Shown one piece after another: positions 1 to 9,356 of a stretch of 64,000 nt of DNA (position 1 is the stretch's first letter; each line of letters opens with the position of its first letter). This DNA comes from Chthoniobacter sp040003245 (lineage in GTDB: Bacteria; Verrucomicrobiota; Verrucomicrobiia; Chthoniobacterales; Chthoniobacteraceae), in contig NZ_JBDUCX010000004.1 of assembly GCF_040003245.1 (NCBI RefSeq), positions 1-64,000 on the forward strand, written 5' to 3'. A program made the position numbers and the translations under genes. The notes under the pieces are model-generated. The model worked only from the letters and a program-made list of their open reading frames with translations, did not search any database and was not told where the DNA came from.

Positions 1-1284
1 CTCGGGGAATTCCTTCTCCGACGCGACGAAGTCCACTTTGCAACCCTCGGGCACCTTGATGTACTTCAGCGTGTCCTCGCCCTTCTCGATGTACGGACGC
101 AACGGAGCTTTTGGCGAAGGCTTCGCGTTGGTGGTGTTCACGGCCGCCGCTTCCTTGGTGGGCACCGGGATCGGCCCGATGCGGTTCGACGGCACCCGAG
201 TTACCGGCGGCAGATTGTCGTCCTTCACCACGTAGGTCTTGCCCTGCGCCGCGGCCCACACCGCCTTGTCGCGGTTCGCCACCTTCACGTCGCGCTGCGC
301 CAGTTCCTCGCCCATGATCGTGGCATTGTCGGGAGCGTTGTTCGGATCGTTCGGGTCGGCGTATTTGATGCGCGAGCGGCTGCCGTAAATATTGTACTGA
401 TCCACCGTGCGATAGCGGTGGTGCCACTGCTCGTTCTTCTCCAACACCGCCTCGCGGATTTTCGTCAGGGTCGGGTCGGTCGTCGACGGCGCGTCCTTGC
501 CGAAGATGCCTTTGAATTGCACGGGCGCGAGTTGTTTGTCGCCTTCCTCGGTCAGGTGAATGCCATTGATCGTGAGCGGAAGCGCCGCCTTCGCGTAGAG
601 CTGCTGCGACGGAGTGAAGAGATCGACGAACTGCACGTCATCCGCCTTGGCCACCTCGGCCATGGCCTGGGTATACAGGGCCAGATTTTTGTTATTGGCC
701 GAGCCGTCCGGGTAATCCGTCGGATCCTTGACGTTCTCGTGCGCGATCGGCGACAGCAGCACGACCTTCGGGTGGCCCTTGCCGTAGTCCGCTGCGAGGA
801 GCTTTTTCAAGTAGGCGTCGAGTGCCTTCTTGAAATCCGCCAACCCCGCCTCGCCCTTGAAGGATTCGTTAAAGCCCCAATACGCCAGGATCACATTCGC
901 GCTGAAATCCGTCCCCGCCTTGTAGATCACATCGACACCCGGCTTGTACTGTTCCTGATTGGTAAAGCCATCGGGCACGCTCACCGCCTTCATATTCGTA
1001 TCCCCCTTCTTCATGCCGAGGAAGTAGTCCGTCGTGGGAACTTCGTCGCTGCGCGGATGCACGTTCACCTCATCGGCGGCAAAGCCGAGATTGCGCACGG
1101 TCAACTCGAGATCGGGATAGGACTTGTGGATCAGCGTCTCGAGCCAGGCGTGATGCTGCTGCCGGTCGGCGAGACCGCTGCCCACGATGGCGACGTTATC
1201 GCCCTTATGAAGTTCGAGCGGAGCTGCCTGCAGAGCGGCCAGGGACGGGAGCACAAGGGCGAGAATGAGGGAACGGATTTTCAT
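1..1284 (-). CDS. SGNH/GDSL hydrolase domain of a PVC-type heme-binding protein (3' end off window)
   Basis: The reading frame starts at ATG 1284 and stays open to base 1, so about 428 N-terminal residues are visible and the C-terminus is outside. The first 20 or so residues form a signal peptide (MKIRSLILALVLPSLAALQA). Residues about 25-270 look like a GDSL/SGNH esterase fold, with GSGLADRQQHH near the start and a GIHLTEEG block that supplies the usual catalytic His. The last visible residues (KVPEGCKVDFVASEKEFPE) are the typical opening of the PVC-type membrane-bound dehydrogenase/heme domain, as in the intact homologue at 4519-7173. Such fusions are common in Verrucomicrobia and Planctomycetes and act outside the cytoplasm. 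Substrate unknown. Confidence 0.85.
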   Translation of the reverse strand, partial: MKIRSLILALVLPSLAALQAAPLELHKGDNVAIVGSGLADRQQHHAWLETLIHKSYPDLELTVRNLGFAADEVNVHPRSDEVPTTDYFLGMKKGDTNMKAVSVPDGFTNQEQYKPGVDVIYKAGTDFSANVILAYWGFNESFKGEAGLADFKKALDAYLKKLLAADYGKGHPKVVLLSPIAHENVKDPTDYPDGSANNKNLALYTQAMAEVAKADDVQFVDLFTPSQQLYAKAALPLTINGIHLTEEGDKQLAPVQFKGIFGKDAPSTTDPTLTKIREAVLEKNEQWHHRYRTVDQYNIYGSRSRIKYADPNDPNNAPDNATIMGEELAQRDVKVANRDKAVWAAAQGKTYVVKDDNLPPVTRVPSNRIGPIPVPTKEAAAVNTTNAKPSPKAPLRPYIEKGEDTLKYIKVPEGCKVDFVASEKEFPE

Positions 1285-1402
1285 GGAGATGGCGCGATGG
1301 GGAAAACTGGGGAAGACTATGGGGCGTGAACGTAGGGCAGGTGACAAGCCTACATTGCACGGGGGGCGCAAACCTTAGCGGAAGATTTTTCGGGGGCGAG
1401 GC

Positions 1403-2632
1403 TCAGTTTGCCTTTGGAGCGGGCGTGGCGGCCGGCGCCGGCGTGGCGGGTAGCTGGCCGTGGCCCTGGGCTTGAGACGCCTCGTGCTCGTCACGCGTGA
1501 TGAAGCCGTCGTGATTCGCATCCAGGCGGTCGAAGAGCGCGGGCGGCCCGCTGAATTCCTCGCGGCTGACTTTGCCGTCCTGGTTCTTGTCGTCGCGGGC
1601 GAGGATCGCCTCCCACGGCGGGCCGCGCCGGGCGGCGGCTGGCGCAGGGGTGCCCGCGGCCGCCGCGCGATTCGGCTCCAGAGCCGAAGCGGTGCTCTCG
1701 GTGGTGAGTGCTTCCGGCTTGCGGGGCGTGGCGGATTTCTCCTTGAGGCTCTGGTCAAAGAACGCGCTCACCATGTCGTCGATGTTTTTGCCGGCGAAAC
1801 CCTTGCCATGCCCGGCGCCGTGGATCGTATGGAAATGCACGCTAACCCCGGTTTTCTTCAGCGCGTCGAAAAGCAACTCGCTCTGGTGATGCGGTACGAG
1901 TGGATCCTGGTCGCCGTGCACGATGAGAAACGCTGGGTCATCGGGAGTAACGTAGGTGATGGGGTTCACGCGCGCGGCCTTGTCCTTGTGCTCCTGGATC
2001 GCTCCACCGAGGAGCTTTGATTCCGGTGAATTGGCTGAGTCATGCTTGAACGGAGCCGCCGCAAGTGCGTGCGCATCCATCTGGAGCAGGTCGGTCGGGC
2101 CGTAGTAGTCGCAGACAGCCTGGACGCGGCTCGACACATCGAGATGCGCGCCCTTGTCGAACTCCTTCACGTCGCCCGAGGTGCCGACCAGGGCGACGAG
2201 ATGTCCCCCGGCCGAACTGCCCCACACACCGAAGCGATTGGGGTCGAGGTTGTAATCCTTCGCATGAGCGCGCAGCCAGCGGATGGCGGCCTTGCAGTCC
2301 TCGATCTGCGCGGGGAAGAGGGCGTCGCCGCTGAGGCGGTAGTTGATGCTCGCCACGGCGTAGCCCTGGCCCGTAAGGCGTTGCGCGGGGCAGCCCGCCT
2401 TGTCGCCCGCGGCCCAACCGCCGCCGTGAATCCAGATGACAAGCGGCAGAGGGGCGGCGGCTTTATCCGGCAGGTAGAGATCGAGCTTCTGGCGCTCGGA
2501 ACCGCCCTCGACATAGGCGAGATCGCGGAGCGTTTTCCCGCCGGCAGAAGCGGGCGCTTGCGCGCGCACGGGGGTGGAGTGGAGGAGACCGCCCGTGAGG
2601 CAGGCCACAATGACGAGGTGATGGATTTTCAT
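1403..2632 (-). CDS. Secreted alpha/beta hydrolase (BD-FAE-type esterase) with C-terminal EF-hands
   Basis: 409 residues. A signal peptide (about 1-25) is followed by an alpha/beta hydrolase domain with the oxyanion motif HGGGW (69-73) and nucleophile motif GSSAGG (Ser140). Asp in HGDQDPLVP (about 240) and His in HGAGHG complete a plausible triad. A Pro/Ala-rich linker leads to two EF-hand-like calcium loops, DKNQDGKVSREEF and DANHDGFITRDE (about 345-385). The family includes feruloyl and acetyl esterases that deacylate plant polysaccharides; the EF-hand tail is frequent in PVC secreted enzymes. Its start overlaps the stop of the upstream MarR gene (ATGA), so the two are translationally coupled. 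The substrate is not determinable. Confidence 0.9.
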   Translation of the reverse strand: MKIHHLVIVACLTGGLLHSTPVRAQAPASAGGKTLRDLAYVEGGSERQKLDLYLPDKAAAPLPLVIWIHGGGWAAGDKAGCPAQRLTGQGYAVASINYRLSGDALFPAQIEDCKAAIRWLRAHAKDYNLDPNRFGVWGSSAGGHLVALVGTSGDVKEFDKGAHLDVSSRVQAVCDYYGPTDLLQMDAHALAAAPFKHDSANSPESKLLGGAIQEHKDKAARVNPITYVTPDDPAFLIVHGDQDPLVPHHQSELLFDALKKTGVSVHFHTIHGAGHGKGFAGKNIDDMVSAFFDQSLKEKSATPRKPEALTTESTASALEPNRAAAAGTPAPAAARRGPPWEAILARDDKNQDGKVSREEFSGPPALFDRLDANHDGFITRDEHEASQAQGHGQLPATPAPAATPAPKAN

Positions 2633-3210
2633 TTTCTGGGGTTGGGTTTGCGGCGGGCAGGCGCCACCGTTCGCGAAGACTTGCGGGCCGCGGGGCGCAT
2701 CGCCTCTTCCGCCGCGCGGAGGGAATGCAGCATGCGGTTCAAAAGGTCCCTGGCCGTGTGCACCTCACCCGGCGACATCCCCTGCTCAACGATGGCGATG
2801 ATCTGGCGGTGAAAATCGCGGATGCGCGGTTCGAGCGAGCGGCCCAAGGGCGTGAGCTGCACACGCACCGCGCGGCCATCTTCTGGACAGCGCCGGCACG
2901 AGACCAGGTCGCCTTTTTCCATGCGCTTCAACAAGCCGGTGAGTGTGGCGTGGGCGATGTGCGTACTGTGGCTGATGTCCTTAATGATGCAATTGTCGCC
3001 CTCGTACAAACGCAACAGCACATGCCCCATGCCCGGCTGCAAATACCGCGAAAGGTGCGTCTCCTCGAGCTTGCGCTCCACGACACCGAGGAAGGCGTAG
3101 TAAACGCGCGGGAGGTAAAGCGGCAGATCGTCGAGTGCAGTCGCGCGACGGGCCGGATGCGCCGTGGGGGAAGGCGGGATGGAACGCACGGCGGAAGAGG
3201 CCATGGGCAT
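2629..3210 (-). CDS. MarR-family transcriptional regulator
   Basis: 193 residues; the winged-helix core spans about 55-150. DISHSTHIAHATLTGLLKRMEKGDLVSCRRCPEDGRAVRVQLTPLG is the recognition helix followed by the beta-wing, with the DGRA signature of MarR proteins. The C-terminus is rich in Arg/Lys/Pro and probably disordered. It is the first gene of a two-gene operon with the esterase at 1403-2632 (4-nt overlap), so it may control that enzyme. It is divergent from the sialidase-like gene at 3341, and the 130-bp gap probably holds its operator. Two ATGs lie near the N-terminus (3210 and 3204); I took the longer form. Ligand unknown. Confidence 0.9.
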   Translation of the reverse strand: MPMASSAVRSIPPSPTAHPARRATALDDLPLYLPRVYYAFLGVVERKLEETHLSRYLQPGMGHVLLRLYEGDNCIIKDISHSTHIAHATLTGLLKRMEKGDLVSCRRCPEDGRAVRVQLTPLGRSLEPRIRDFHRQIIAIVEQGMSPGEVHTARDLLNRMLHSLRAAEEAMRPAARKSSRTVAPARRKPNPRK

Positions 3211-3340
3211 TTATTTCGCTACAGAAGTATTTTAACGCAAGTTTAATTTGTGACTGAAATGCAGTTGCCGATCGATTTCATCCGCAAACCTCTCGTGCTG
3301 CGGGATTGTCCTCCATGCCGTCCTCCTCTCCCCAAAATCC
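3211..3340. promoter_or_regulatory. Divergent intergenic region between MarR and sialidase-like genes
   Basis: The AT-rich core (about 3210-3255, containing AAGTATTTTAACGCAAG and GTTTAATTTG) stands out from the GC-rich surroundings. It must carry the promoters for both divergent genes. On the minus strand TTGCGT followed by AATACT is a possible promoter for the MarR gene. A MarR operator is expected here, but I cannot define a clean palindrome. Confidence 0.35.
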
Positions 3341-4510
3341 ATGAAACTCTCTCCCTGGTTGTTTTCCACGTTCGCTGGTCTCACTTTTTTGCACGGTCCT
3401 CACGTGATCCACGCCGCAGAGGGTGTGGCCGCGATCCTTTCCAATGACACCGTCTGCCAGGAGGCGGGGCGCTACATCGGCTGGCCGACGATTACCAAGA
3501 CCAAGGACGGTGAACTCCTGGTCGTTTTCTCCGGCGATCGCGATGCCCACATTTGCCCATGGGGCACGACGCAAATGGTGCGCAGTCGCGACAACGGGAA
3601 GACGTGGAGCCAGCCGGAGACGATCAATAATTCGCCGCTGGATGATCGCGACGCGGGGATCATCCAGACGAAATCCGGGGCGTTGGTGGTCAGTTGGTTC
3701 ACATCGACCGCGTTCATGTATCCGGAGAAATTGAAGTGGCAGAATCTGCCGCCGGAGCTTTTGGCATCGTGGCAGCGGCATATCGCCAAGATCAGCCCGG
3801 AGACGATCGTGGCGCACTTGGGGAACTGGACGCGGCGTTCCGTCGACGACGGGAAATCGTGGGAGCGACCAGTGAAGACGATCGGGTCGGCGCCGCATGG
3901 ACCGATTCAATTGCAGGATGGACGGTTGCTCTATGTGGGACTGAGCACGCATGAGAAAGTGTTGAAGTTGGGCGTGGAGGAATCGCGCGATGATGGCCGG
4001 AGCTGGCAGTACCTGGCGGATATCCCGGTAGCGGAGGAGGACCAAAAGGATCCGGATTGGCGGCTGCGGATGCAGGACGAGCCGCACGTGGTGGAGATGA
4101 AGGACGGGAAGCTTGTGGCGATGATCCGCACCGAGCCGAAGGATCATGCGCAAACTTACATGCGGCAAACGGAGAGCACCGATGGCGGGAAGACATGGAC
4201 GGTCACACACAAGACGCCCATCTATGGGTATCCGCCGCATCTCCTCCGGCTGCGGAACGACTGGCTGCTGGTGGTCTACGGGGTGCGCCGGGAGCCGTTC
4301 GGCGAGCACGCCTGTCTCAGCAAGGACGGCGGGAAGACTTGGGACGTGGAGAATGAGATCACGCTGCGAGGGGCGTTAAATGGGGACTTAGGATATCCGA
4401 GTTCGGTGCAGCTCGATGATGGGTCGATCCTGACAGTGTATTACCAAATCGGTCAGGCGGGAGAGAAGACGAGCTTGCTGAGCACGCACTGGAAGTTGAA
4501 GGAGGAGTAA
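3341..4510 (+). CDS. Secreted sialidase/BNR-repeat exo-glycosidase-like protein
   Basis: 389 residues with a signal peptide ending near HAAEG (about 25). Asp-box (BNR) repeats of the form SxDxGxTW occur repeatedly: SRDNGKTW, SVDDGKSW, SRDDGRSW, STDGGKTW and SKDGGKTW. They mark a six-bladed beta-propeller of the sialidase superfamily. The early GRYIGWPTITKTKDGELLVVFSG block carries the arginine typical of the first blade. Length fits single-domain GH33-like proteins of Verrucomicrobia and Planctomycetes, most of which have no proven sialidase activity. The gene is convergent with the PVC cytochrome gene (8-bp gap). True substrate (sialic acid or another glycan) is uncertain. Confidence 0.85.
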   Translation: MKLSPWLFSTFAGLTFLHGPHVIHAAEGVAAILSNDTVCQEAGRYIGWPTITKTKDGELLVVFSGDRDAHICPWGTTQMVRSRDNGKTWSQPETINNSPLDDRDAGIIQTKSGALVVSWFTSTAFMYPEKLKWQNLPPELLASWQRHIAKISPETIVAHLGNWTRRSVDDGKSWERPVKTIGSAPHGPIQLQDGRLLYVGLSTHEKVLKLGVEESRDDGRSWQYLADIPVAEEDQKDPDWRLRMQDEPHVVEMKDGKLVAMIRTEPKDHAQTYMRQTESTDGGKTWTVTHKTPIYGYPPHLLRLRNDWLLVVYGVRREPFGEHACLSKDGGKTWDVENEITLRGALNGDLGYPSSVQLDDGSILTVYYQIGQAGEKTSLLSTHWKLKEE

Positions 4511-4518
4511 CTTCGAGG

Positions 4519-7173
4519 TCAGCGACCGGTGGGACCGGCGGCGCCCGCTGGCTTCGCGGCAGCGGCGGCGGTGTCGTTGGCGGCGAAGATTTGCAATTCA
4601 TGGATGGACCAAAAAAGGCCACCGACCGAGCCAGTCTGGGTGATGCGCACGAACTTCGTCTTGGCGGGCGCAAACTGGATGTCGGTCACCGGGCCGGAGC
4701 CTTTGCCGGCCGCTACTTGCTTCCATTTCTCGCCGTCGCCCGAGATCTCCACCTTGTAGCCACGCGGGTAATCGTTGGGTGATTTGGTGCTGTCGAGTTG
4801 CAGGCCGGAGATTTGCGTCTCCTTCGACAGCTCGATCTGGAACCACATGCCGGGCTTTTGCGGTGTGCCGGTGGTATAACGCGTGTCGTATTTGCCATCG
4901 ATGGCCAGCTTGGCATCAGCGGGTTTATCGCTGGCGGAAAGTTTCCAGTCCTTGCGGTCGACCGGCTGCGGGAGCGTGGCGCGCAGTTCGGCGATGGTCC
5001 ACGGCTGGGCGCGGTCTTTCGTCGCCGCGCGGATGAGCGCGACCTGTTGCGGGGTGACGAACCCCGCACGGTTGCCGAAGGTATTGCGCACGTAGCTGAG
5101 CACGCTGGCGATCCAGGCGTCGTCATTCGTGGCCATGGAGATCATCTGGCCTTCGTACTTCTTGCCGTCGATGTCGCCGCTCAGGCCCTGCATGAGAATG
5201 TGGATCGGGCCTTCGCGCCACCCGAGCACGGTCCGCGAGCCGGCGAGCGCCGGGGCGAGCATGGCGCCGGGGGCGGCACCGACCATCGGCATGCCTTTGC
5301 CATCGAGCCCGTGGCAGGCCGAGCAGAGCGTCTGGAAGATCCCCTCGCCTGTCTTGTAGAGCTTTTGCTCGTCGGCATTCATGGCCAGCGGCGCGACTTG
5401 CACGGGCGGGTGCAGGACCATGTCGCCGATTTCCTTCACGCCGCGGTAACTGCTCGCGGCTACGGTGTCCGCGATGGTCTTTTTCCAGTCCCCGATGTTG
5501 AGCAACTTCGCGGTGAGCAACGCCTGGAGGACGACGTCGCCGTCCTTGTCCTTCGTCGCATTCTGCACGTCCGCGGCGAAGGAAGTGTCGCCGGCCTTAT
5601 AGAGTGTCTCGAGCACGCGCAGGGCCGCGGCGCGCAAGTGCGGGTCTTCATCGCTCAGTTTTTCGCGGACGATTTCGCGGGTCAACGAATCGAGGCCTTC
5701 CAGCGTCCACAGGGCGTGCAGGCGGGCCAGCGGGTTCTTGCTCGTCTGGGCCATCGTGATGAGCGCGGGGACGACGGACTTGTCCTGCTTGAGGACGAGG
5801 AGACGCTGTGCGGTGTCGCGCCACCAGCCGTTCGGATGCTCGAGGTGCGCGACGAGTTGGGCCGCGGTCTCGCCGTTCATGGCCGGCTGCGGGCCGGGCT
5901 TCAGGCCGTCATAGACGAGCCGGTAGACGCGACCGTGGCCGATTTGCTTGTCGAGGCCGTACTGCTGCACGGCCTTGCGGAGGTAGCTGCCATCCTTCAC
6001 CCAGTTGCCTTCCTGGATGATGCCGCGATAGAGATCGGTGATGTAGAGCGTGCCGTCGGGCGCGTTGCTAAAATTGACCGCGCGGAAGAGCGGATCGGTG
6101 GAGCGGATGAATTCGGACTGGGGGTAGGGATTGCTCAACAGCGTGATGCCGTCTTTCACCGTGACCTTCGACCGGCGCACGAGACGGCCCACGGGCTCGC
6201 CGAAGAACAAGTCGCCGCGCAGTTCGGCGGGCAGCTTGTCGCCGCGATAGATCTCGCCGCCGCAGGTGGCGGTGAAGTGATTGAGTGTGCCGTTTTCTTC
6301 GCGGTAGCGGCCTTCGCCGCCCTGCACGTCGGCGATCCCGACAGCCGGCCACACCGCATCGAACCCGGTCTCGAACTGGTCCTTGGTGTTGAAAGCGCCG
6401 TAGACGATGCCGGTCTGGAAATTCACCGGGCCTTTTTCGCCGCCGGCGTTCACGTACCAGATCTTGCCCCAGTCATCCTGCGAGACGCCCCACTGGCCGC
6501 CATTCGCCGCAGTCGGTTCCTTCTTCACCTGGCCATCGGGCGACCAGCGCAAGCGGTAGGCATTGTAAGTGGTGTAGAGCCAGTTATCGAGCGCCCATAC
6601 CGGGCCGCTCGGCTGGTGCTCCATGTTGCCGCCGCGCGGGCCGCCTTGGAAGAAGAGGTCTTTTTTGTCGGAAACGCCGTCGCCGTTGGTGTCGGTGTAG
6701 ATGTAGAGGTCGTTGGTATCCGTCTCGCCGATGAGCACGCGGCCTTTATCGAGCGGCAGCAGGATGCGCGGGAGCAGGAGTTTGTCGGCGAAGACCGCGT
6801 GCTGGTCGTAAACGCCATCATGCTTCGACGACCAATGCACGGAGACGCGGCTCGTGGGCTCGTGCTCGGTGGTGCCATCGATATCCTGCATGTAGGTGCG
6901 CATCTCGGCGACATACATGCGGCCGTCGCCGTCGAAGGCGATGGCGACCGGTTCCTTGATGTCCGGTTCGCTGAGCACGGTCTCGAGATGATAGCCGGGC
7001 GGCAATTCGGTGACCTTGATCGTCTCGGCGGGCGTGCGCGGCTCGATCGGCTTCGCGGGGGGGAAGGTGTTCGGCTTCGGGACGGGGACGAGCTCGACGG
7101 CCAGCGCGGGAAGCGATGCGGCCAGGAGGAGGGCGGCGAGCCGGATGGAGGAACGGACGGTCATATTTTTCAT
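4519..7173 (-). CDS. PVC-type heme-binding protein: beta-propeller, HEAT, cytochrome c and discoidin domains
   Basis: 884 residues. After the signal peptide comes the PVC-type propeller (about 45-420; PPGYHLETVLSEPDIKEPVAIAFD opening, related to glucose/sorbosone dehydrogenases). HEAT-like repeats follow (about 430-590), then a class I cytochrome c domain with CSACH (about 620-700), then an F5/8-type C discoidin domain (about 745-865). These are large periplasmic or surface proteins thought to oxidise sugars or bind glycans with heme-linked electron transfer; most lack biochemical proof. The start codon overlaps the stop of the FecR/LamG gene (ATGA), so it is the third gene of a coupled sigma-FecR/LamG-cytochrome operon. 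The C-terminus is Ala/Gly/Pro-rich. Confidence 0.93.
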   Translation of the reverse strand: MKNMTVRSSIRLAALLLAASLPALAVELVPVPKPNTFPPAKPIEPRTPAETIKVTELPPGYHLETVLSEPDIKEPVAIAFDGDGRMYVAEMRTYMQDIDGTTEHEPTSRVSVHWSSKHDGVYDQHAVFADKLLLPRILLPLDKGRVLIGETDTNDLYIYTDTNGDGVSDKKDLFFQGGPRGGNMEHQPSGPVWALDNWLYTTYNAYRLRWSPDGQVKKEPTAANGGQWGVSQDDWGKIWYVNAGGEKGPVNFQTGIVYGAFNTKDQFETGFDAVWPAVGIADVQGGEGRYREENGTLNHFTATCGGEIYRGDKLPAELRGDLFFGEPVGRLVRRSKVTVKDGITLLSNPYPQSEFIRSTDPLFRAVNFSNAPDGTLYITDLYRGIIQEGNWVKDGSYLRKAVQQYGLDKQIGHGRVYRLVYDGLKPGPQPAMNGETAAQLVAHLEHPNGWWRDTAQRLLVLKQDKSVVPALITMAQTSKNPLARLHALWTLEGLDSLTREIVREKLSDEDPHLRAAALRVLETLYKAGDTSFAADVQNATKDKDGDVVLQALLTAKLLNIGDWKKTIADTVAASSYRGVKEIGDMVLHPPVQVAPLAMNADEQKLYKTGEGIFQTLCSACHGLDGKGMPMVGAAPGAMLAPALAGSRTVLGWREGPIHILMQGLSGDIDGKKYEGQMISMATNDDAWIASVLSYVRNTFGNRAGFVTPQQVALIRAATKDRAQPWTIAELRATLPQPVDRKDWKLSASDKPADAKLAIDGKYDTRYTTGTPQKPGMWFQIELSKETQISGLQLDSTKSPNDYPRGYKVEISGDGEKWKQVAAGKGSGPVTDIQFAPAKTKFVRITQTGSVGGLFWSIHELQIFAANDTAAAAAKPAGAAGPTGR

Positions 7174-8747
7174 TGGAGGGCGAGTGAGGATCGGGGGGCG
7201 CTATGGGCGAGGTCGCGCACTTCCTGTGCGCCAAGAGCCCGGCGGAAGACAAGCATTTCATCCATGCGCCCATTGAAAGTGCGGATGGGCGTGCGGTCGG
7301 GTCGGGCCCCGGGATTCCAGTTGCCGACCTCGGCGCGTCCGAAGCCGAGGGGCAGGTCGATCTTGAGCGCGTGCGTATACACTTCCTGGCCATCCACATA
7401 GTGGGCCACGCGATGCGCCGCACGATCGACGACCACGGCGAGATGCACCCATTGCCCGAGGCGCTCGGGGTGAAAGATGACCGGCGTATCGAAGTCGCCG
7501 CCGCCGCTGATCCCGAGTTTCACGGCACCCGCCTTGGTGATCTGCCAGTGCATGCCGCCGCGATCAAAGGAGTCGGCCATGAGGAGGGAATTGAAATTGT
7601 GATCGAGGCTGTCCACGCGCACCCAGGCAGCGAGCGTGAGGGCGTCGAAAACGCCCGGGATTTCAATGCGCACCCGGTCACCGGCGCCCTTGAATTCCAG
7701 CGCGCCCTTGCCGGGCCAGCGGCCCTCGGCCCAGCGGCAGCCGACGATGGCGCCCTCGGACGCGCGGGGCTCTCCCCGGGCGACATTCGGCAGACGGCGC
7801 TCGAAGGCGGAGCCGCCTTCAAACGTGTAGTGGAGGATGAGCGTGGCGTCGCTCTGCAAGCCGCCGGAGGCCTGCTTCCACTCGGCCGCACGCCGCTGCC
7901 AGGACGACGCGGCCTTTTGCTCCAGGGCATCGGCGTTGGGAAAGAGCGCAGCCGTCGCGGCGAATTCACGCCAGATGCCACCGGCGTCCACCCCGAGCGC
8001 CTGGCCGGCGAGCAACTCGCGCTTCGGCGCGGCGGCGGCGTCGATCAGTCGGACCTTGCCCTCGAACACATGCACTTCGGCGGTGCCCTCGTGCGTTTCA
8101 AAACCGAAGGCCGTGCCAAGGTCGACGACCGTCATGCGGGACGACGCGATCTTGAAACCATGCGCTGCGGCCGGCACCTGAGCGCTGAGGCGACCGGCGC
8201 GGCAGAAGGCTTCCGTGCGCGAGCGGATCTCCAGTTCCGCCGGACCCTCGAGAATCACGCGCGCCCCGTCGTTGAACTCGATCTGGGCGAGGCCCGACTT
8301 AAGCCGGAGCCAGCCCGGCGAAAGCGCCCCGCCGACCGTGTGGGCATCGTTGCCCGACGCCCATTCCACGTCGACCGCTTGGGTGAGCACGGCCACTGCG
8401 GAGGTGGTCTGGTCACGCGTCTCGAACTGCTGCCACGCGATCCAGATGCCCACGGCCACGACCAGCACCGCCACCGCCGCCACGACCCAACCGGCTTGCA
8501 GTCGCAGCGTCGCAATCAACTCGGCGAGCACATCCCACCAGCGCCGTTGCGGCTCCGTGGCCAGTTCGCGTCCGCGGCCTTCCGCGCCAGATTCGCGCAA
8601 GAGCGCGTGAAAGCGCGCATGCTCCCAAAAAGTCAGCCGCGCTTGGGGCGAAGCCCGCAGCATCTGCTCGAGTTCCGTTTTCTCATCGGGCGCGAGGGCC
8701 TCATCGAGATAGTGATCCAGCAGGCGATCGAGCCGCGCGGCGTCCAT
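7170..8747 (-). CDS. FecR-domain and LamG-domain membrane protein (probable sigma-factor partner)
   Basis: 525 residues. The N-terminal 90 residues (LDHYLDEALAPDEKTELEQML) are an acidic, helical cytoplasmic segment of the kind found in anti-sigma proteins. One membrane helix follows (about 97-117, AGWVVAAVAVLVVAVGIWIAW). A FecR domain lies at about 125-245 (GGALSPGWLRLKSG, LGTAFGFET, VHVFEGKVRL) and a LamG/concanavalin-like domain at about 330-510 (TLAAWVRVDSLDHNFNSLLM, YVDGQEV, GRMDEMLVFRRAL). The gene starts directly after the ECF sigma stop and overlaps the next gene. Such ECF-FecR/LamG pairs are abundant in Verrucomicrobia and Planctomycetes; an anti-sigma or sensor role, with LamG binding a glycan outside, is inferred. 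Confidence 0.9.
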   Translation of the reverse strand: MDAARLDRLLDHYLDEALAPDEKTELEQMLRASPQARLTFWEHARFHALLRESGAEGRGRELATEPQRRWWDVLAELIATLRLQAGWVVAAVAVLVVAVGIWIAWQQFETRDQTTSAVAVLTQAVDVEWASGNDAHTVGGALSPGWLRLKSGLAQIEFNDGARVILEGPAELEIRSRTEAFCRAGRLSAQVPAAAHGFKIASSRMTVVDLGTAFGFETHEGTAEVHVFEGKVRLIDAAAAPKRELLAGQALGVDAGGIWREFAATAALFPNADALEQKAASSWQRRAAEWKQASGGLQSDATLILHYTFEGGSAFERRLPNVARGEPRASEGAIVGCRWAEGRWPGKGALEFKGAGDRVRIEIPGVFDALTLAAWVRVDSLDHNFNSLLMADSFDRGGMHWQITKAGAVKLGISGGGDFDTPVIFHPERLGQWVHLAVVVDRAAHRVAHYVDGQEVYTHALKIDLPLGFGRAEVGNWNPGARPDRTPIRTFNGRMDEMLVFRRALGAQEVRDLAHSAPRSSLALQ

Positions 8748-9284
8748 TTATTGCACCGCCTCCTCGGCGAGCTTGCGCGCCACGCACTCGCGCAGCAGCG
8801 CTCGGGCGCGCGACAGCGCAACGTAAACCGATTCGGCACCCCAGCCCAATCGGCGGGCAATCTCCGCCGGTTTGTGCGCCTGCTGATAACGCATTTCCAC
8901 CGCCTGGCGAGCTTGAGGCGCGAGCTTCTGCAAGCAGGCGGAGAGATGCCGCAACCGCTCGTCACTCGCCTCGGGCTCCGGCTCGCAGGCACAGAGCGAT
9001 TCGATGATGTCGGGTGAAAGCGTCGTCGAGCGCTGCGCCCTGCGTCCCGCCTCCATCACCTTGAAACGCGCGATGCTGCACACCCAGCCGAGGAAATTCG
9101 TCCCCGGCTCGAAGTCGCCCGCCTTCTTCGTGACCGTGAGGAAGGTCTCCTGGACAATGTCATCCGCCCGCCCAAAATCCGGCATGAGCGCATGCACAAA
9201 GCCGCGCAACGCCGCCGTGTGCTGCACAAAGAGCATCTGCACGAGGGCGACCTGCTGGTCGGAAGACTGGTCGGAGGAGGACAT
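8748..9284 (-). CDS. ECF-type RNA polymerase sigma factor
   Basis: 178 residues, the usual size for a small sigma-70 family member. Region 2 is seen at about 20-85 (GRADDIVQETFLTVTKKAG, then NFLGWVCSIARFKVME) and region 4 at about 115-170 (LAPQARQAVEMRYQQAHKPAEIARRLG, SVYVALSRARALLRE). Its stop codon abuts the FecR/LamG start (0-nt gap), and that gene overlaps the PVC cytochrome gene, so all three are probably co-transcribed. By family knowledge it should direct transcription of a small regulon, perhaps including its own operon. The target promoter cannot be read here. Confidence 0.93.
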   Translation of the reverse strand: MSSSDQSSDQQVALVQMLFVQHTAALRGFVHALMPDFGRADDIVQETFLTVTKKAGDFEPGTNFLGWVCSIARFKVMEAGRRAQRSTTLSPDIIESLCACEPEPEASDERLRHLSACLQKLAPQARQAVEMRYQQAHKPAEIARRLGWGAESVYVALSRARALLRECVARKLAEEAVQ

Positions 9285-9356
9285 GAAACGGCGCGAGTAA
9301 TGCGAGAAAAGGCGAAAACCTTAGCAGTATATTCGCCCAGCAGCCTACTGTGGACC

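Noticed and set aside
4798..7401. Long plus-strand frame (867 aa) opposite the PVC cytochrome gene
   Set aside because: Shadow of a GC-rich coding gene; no signal peptide, no domain, and the minus-strand gene has clear homology.
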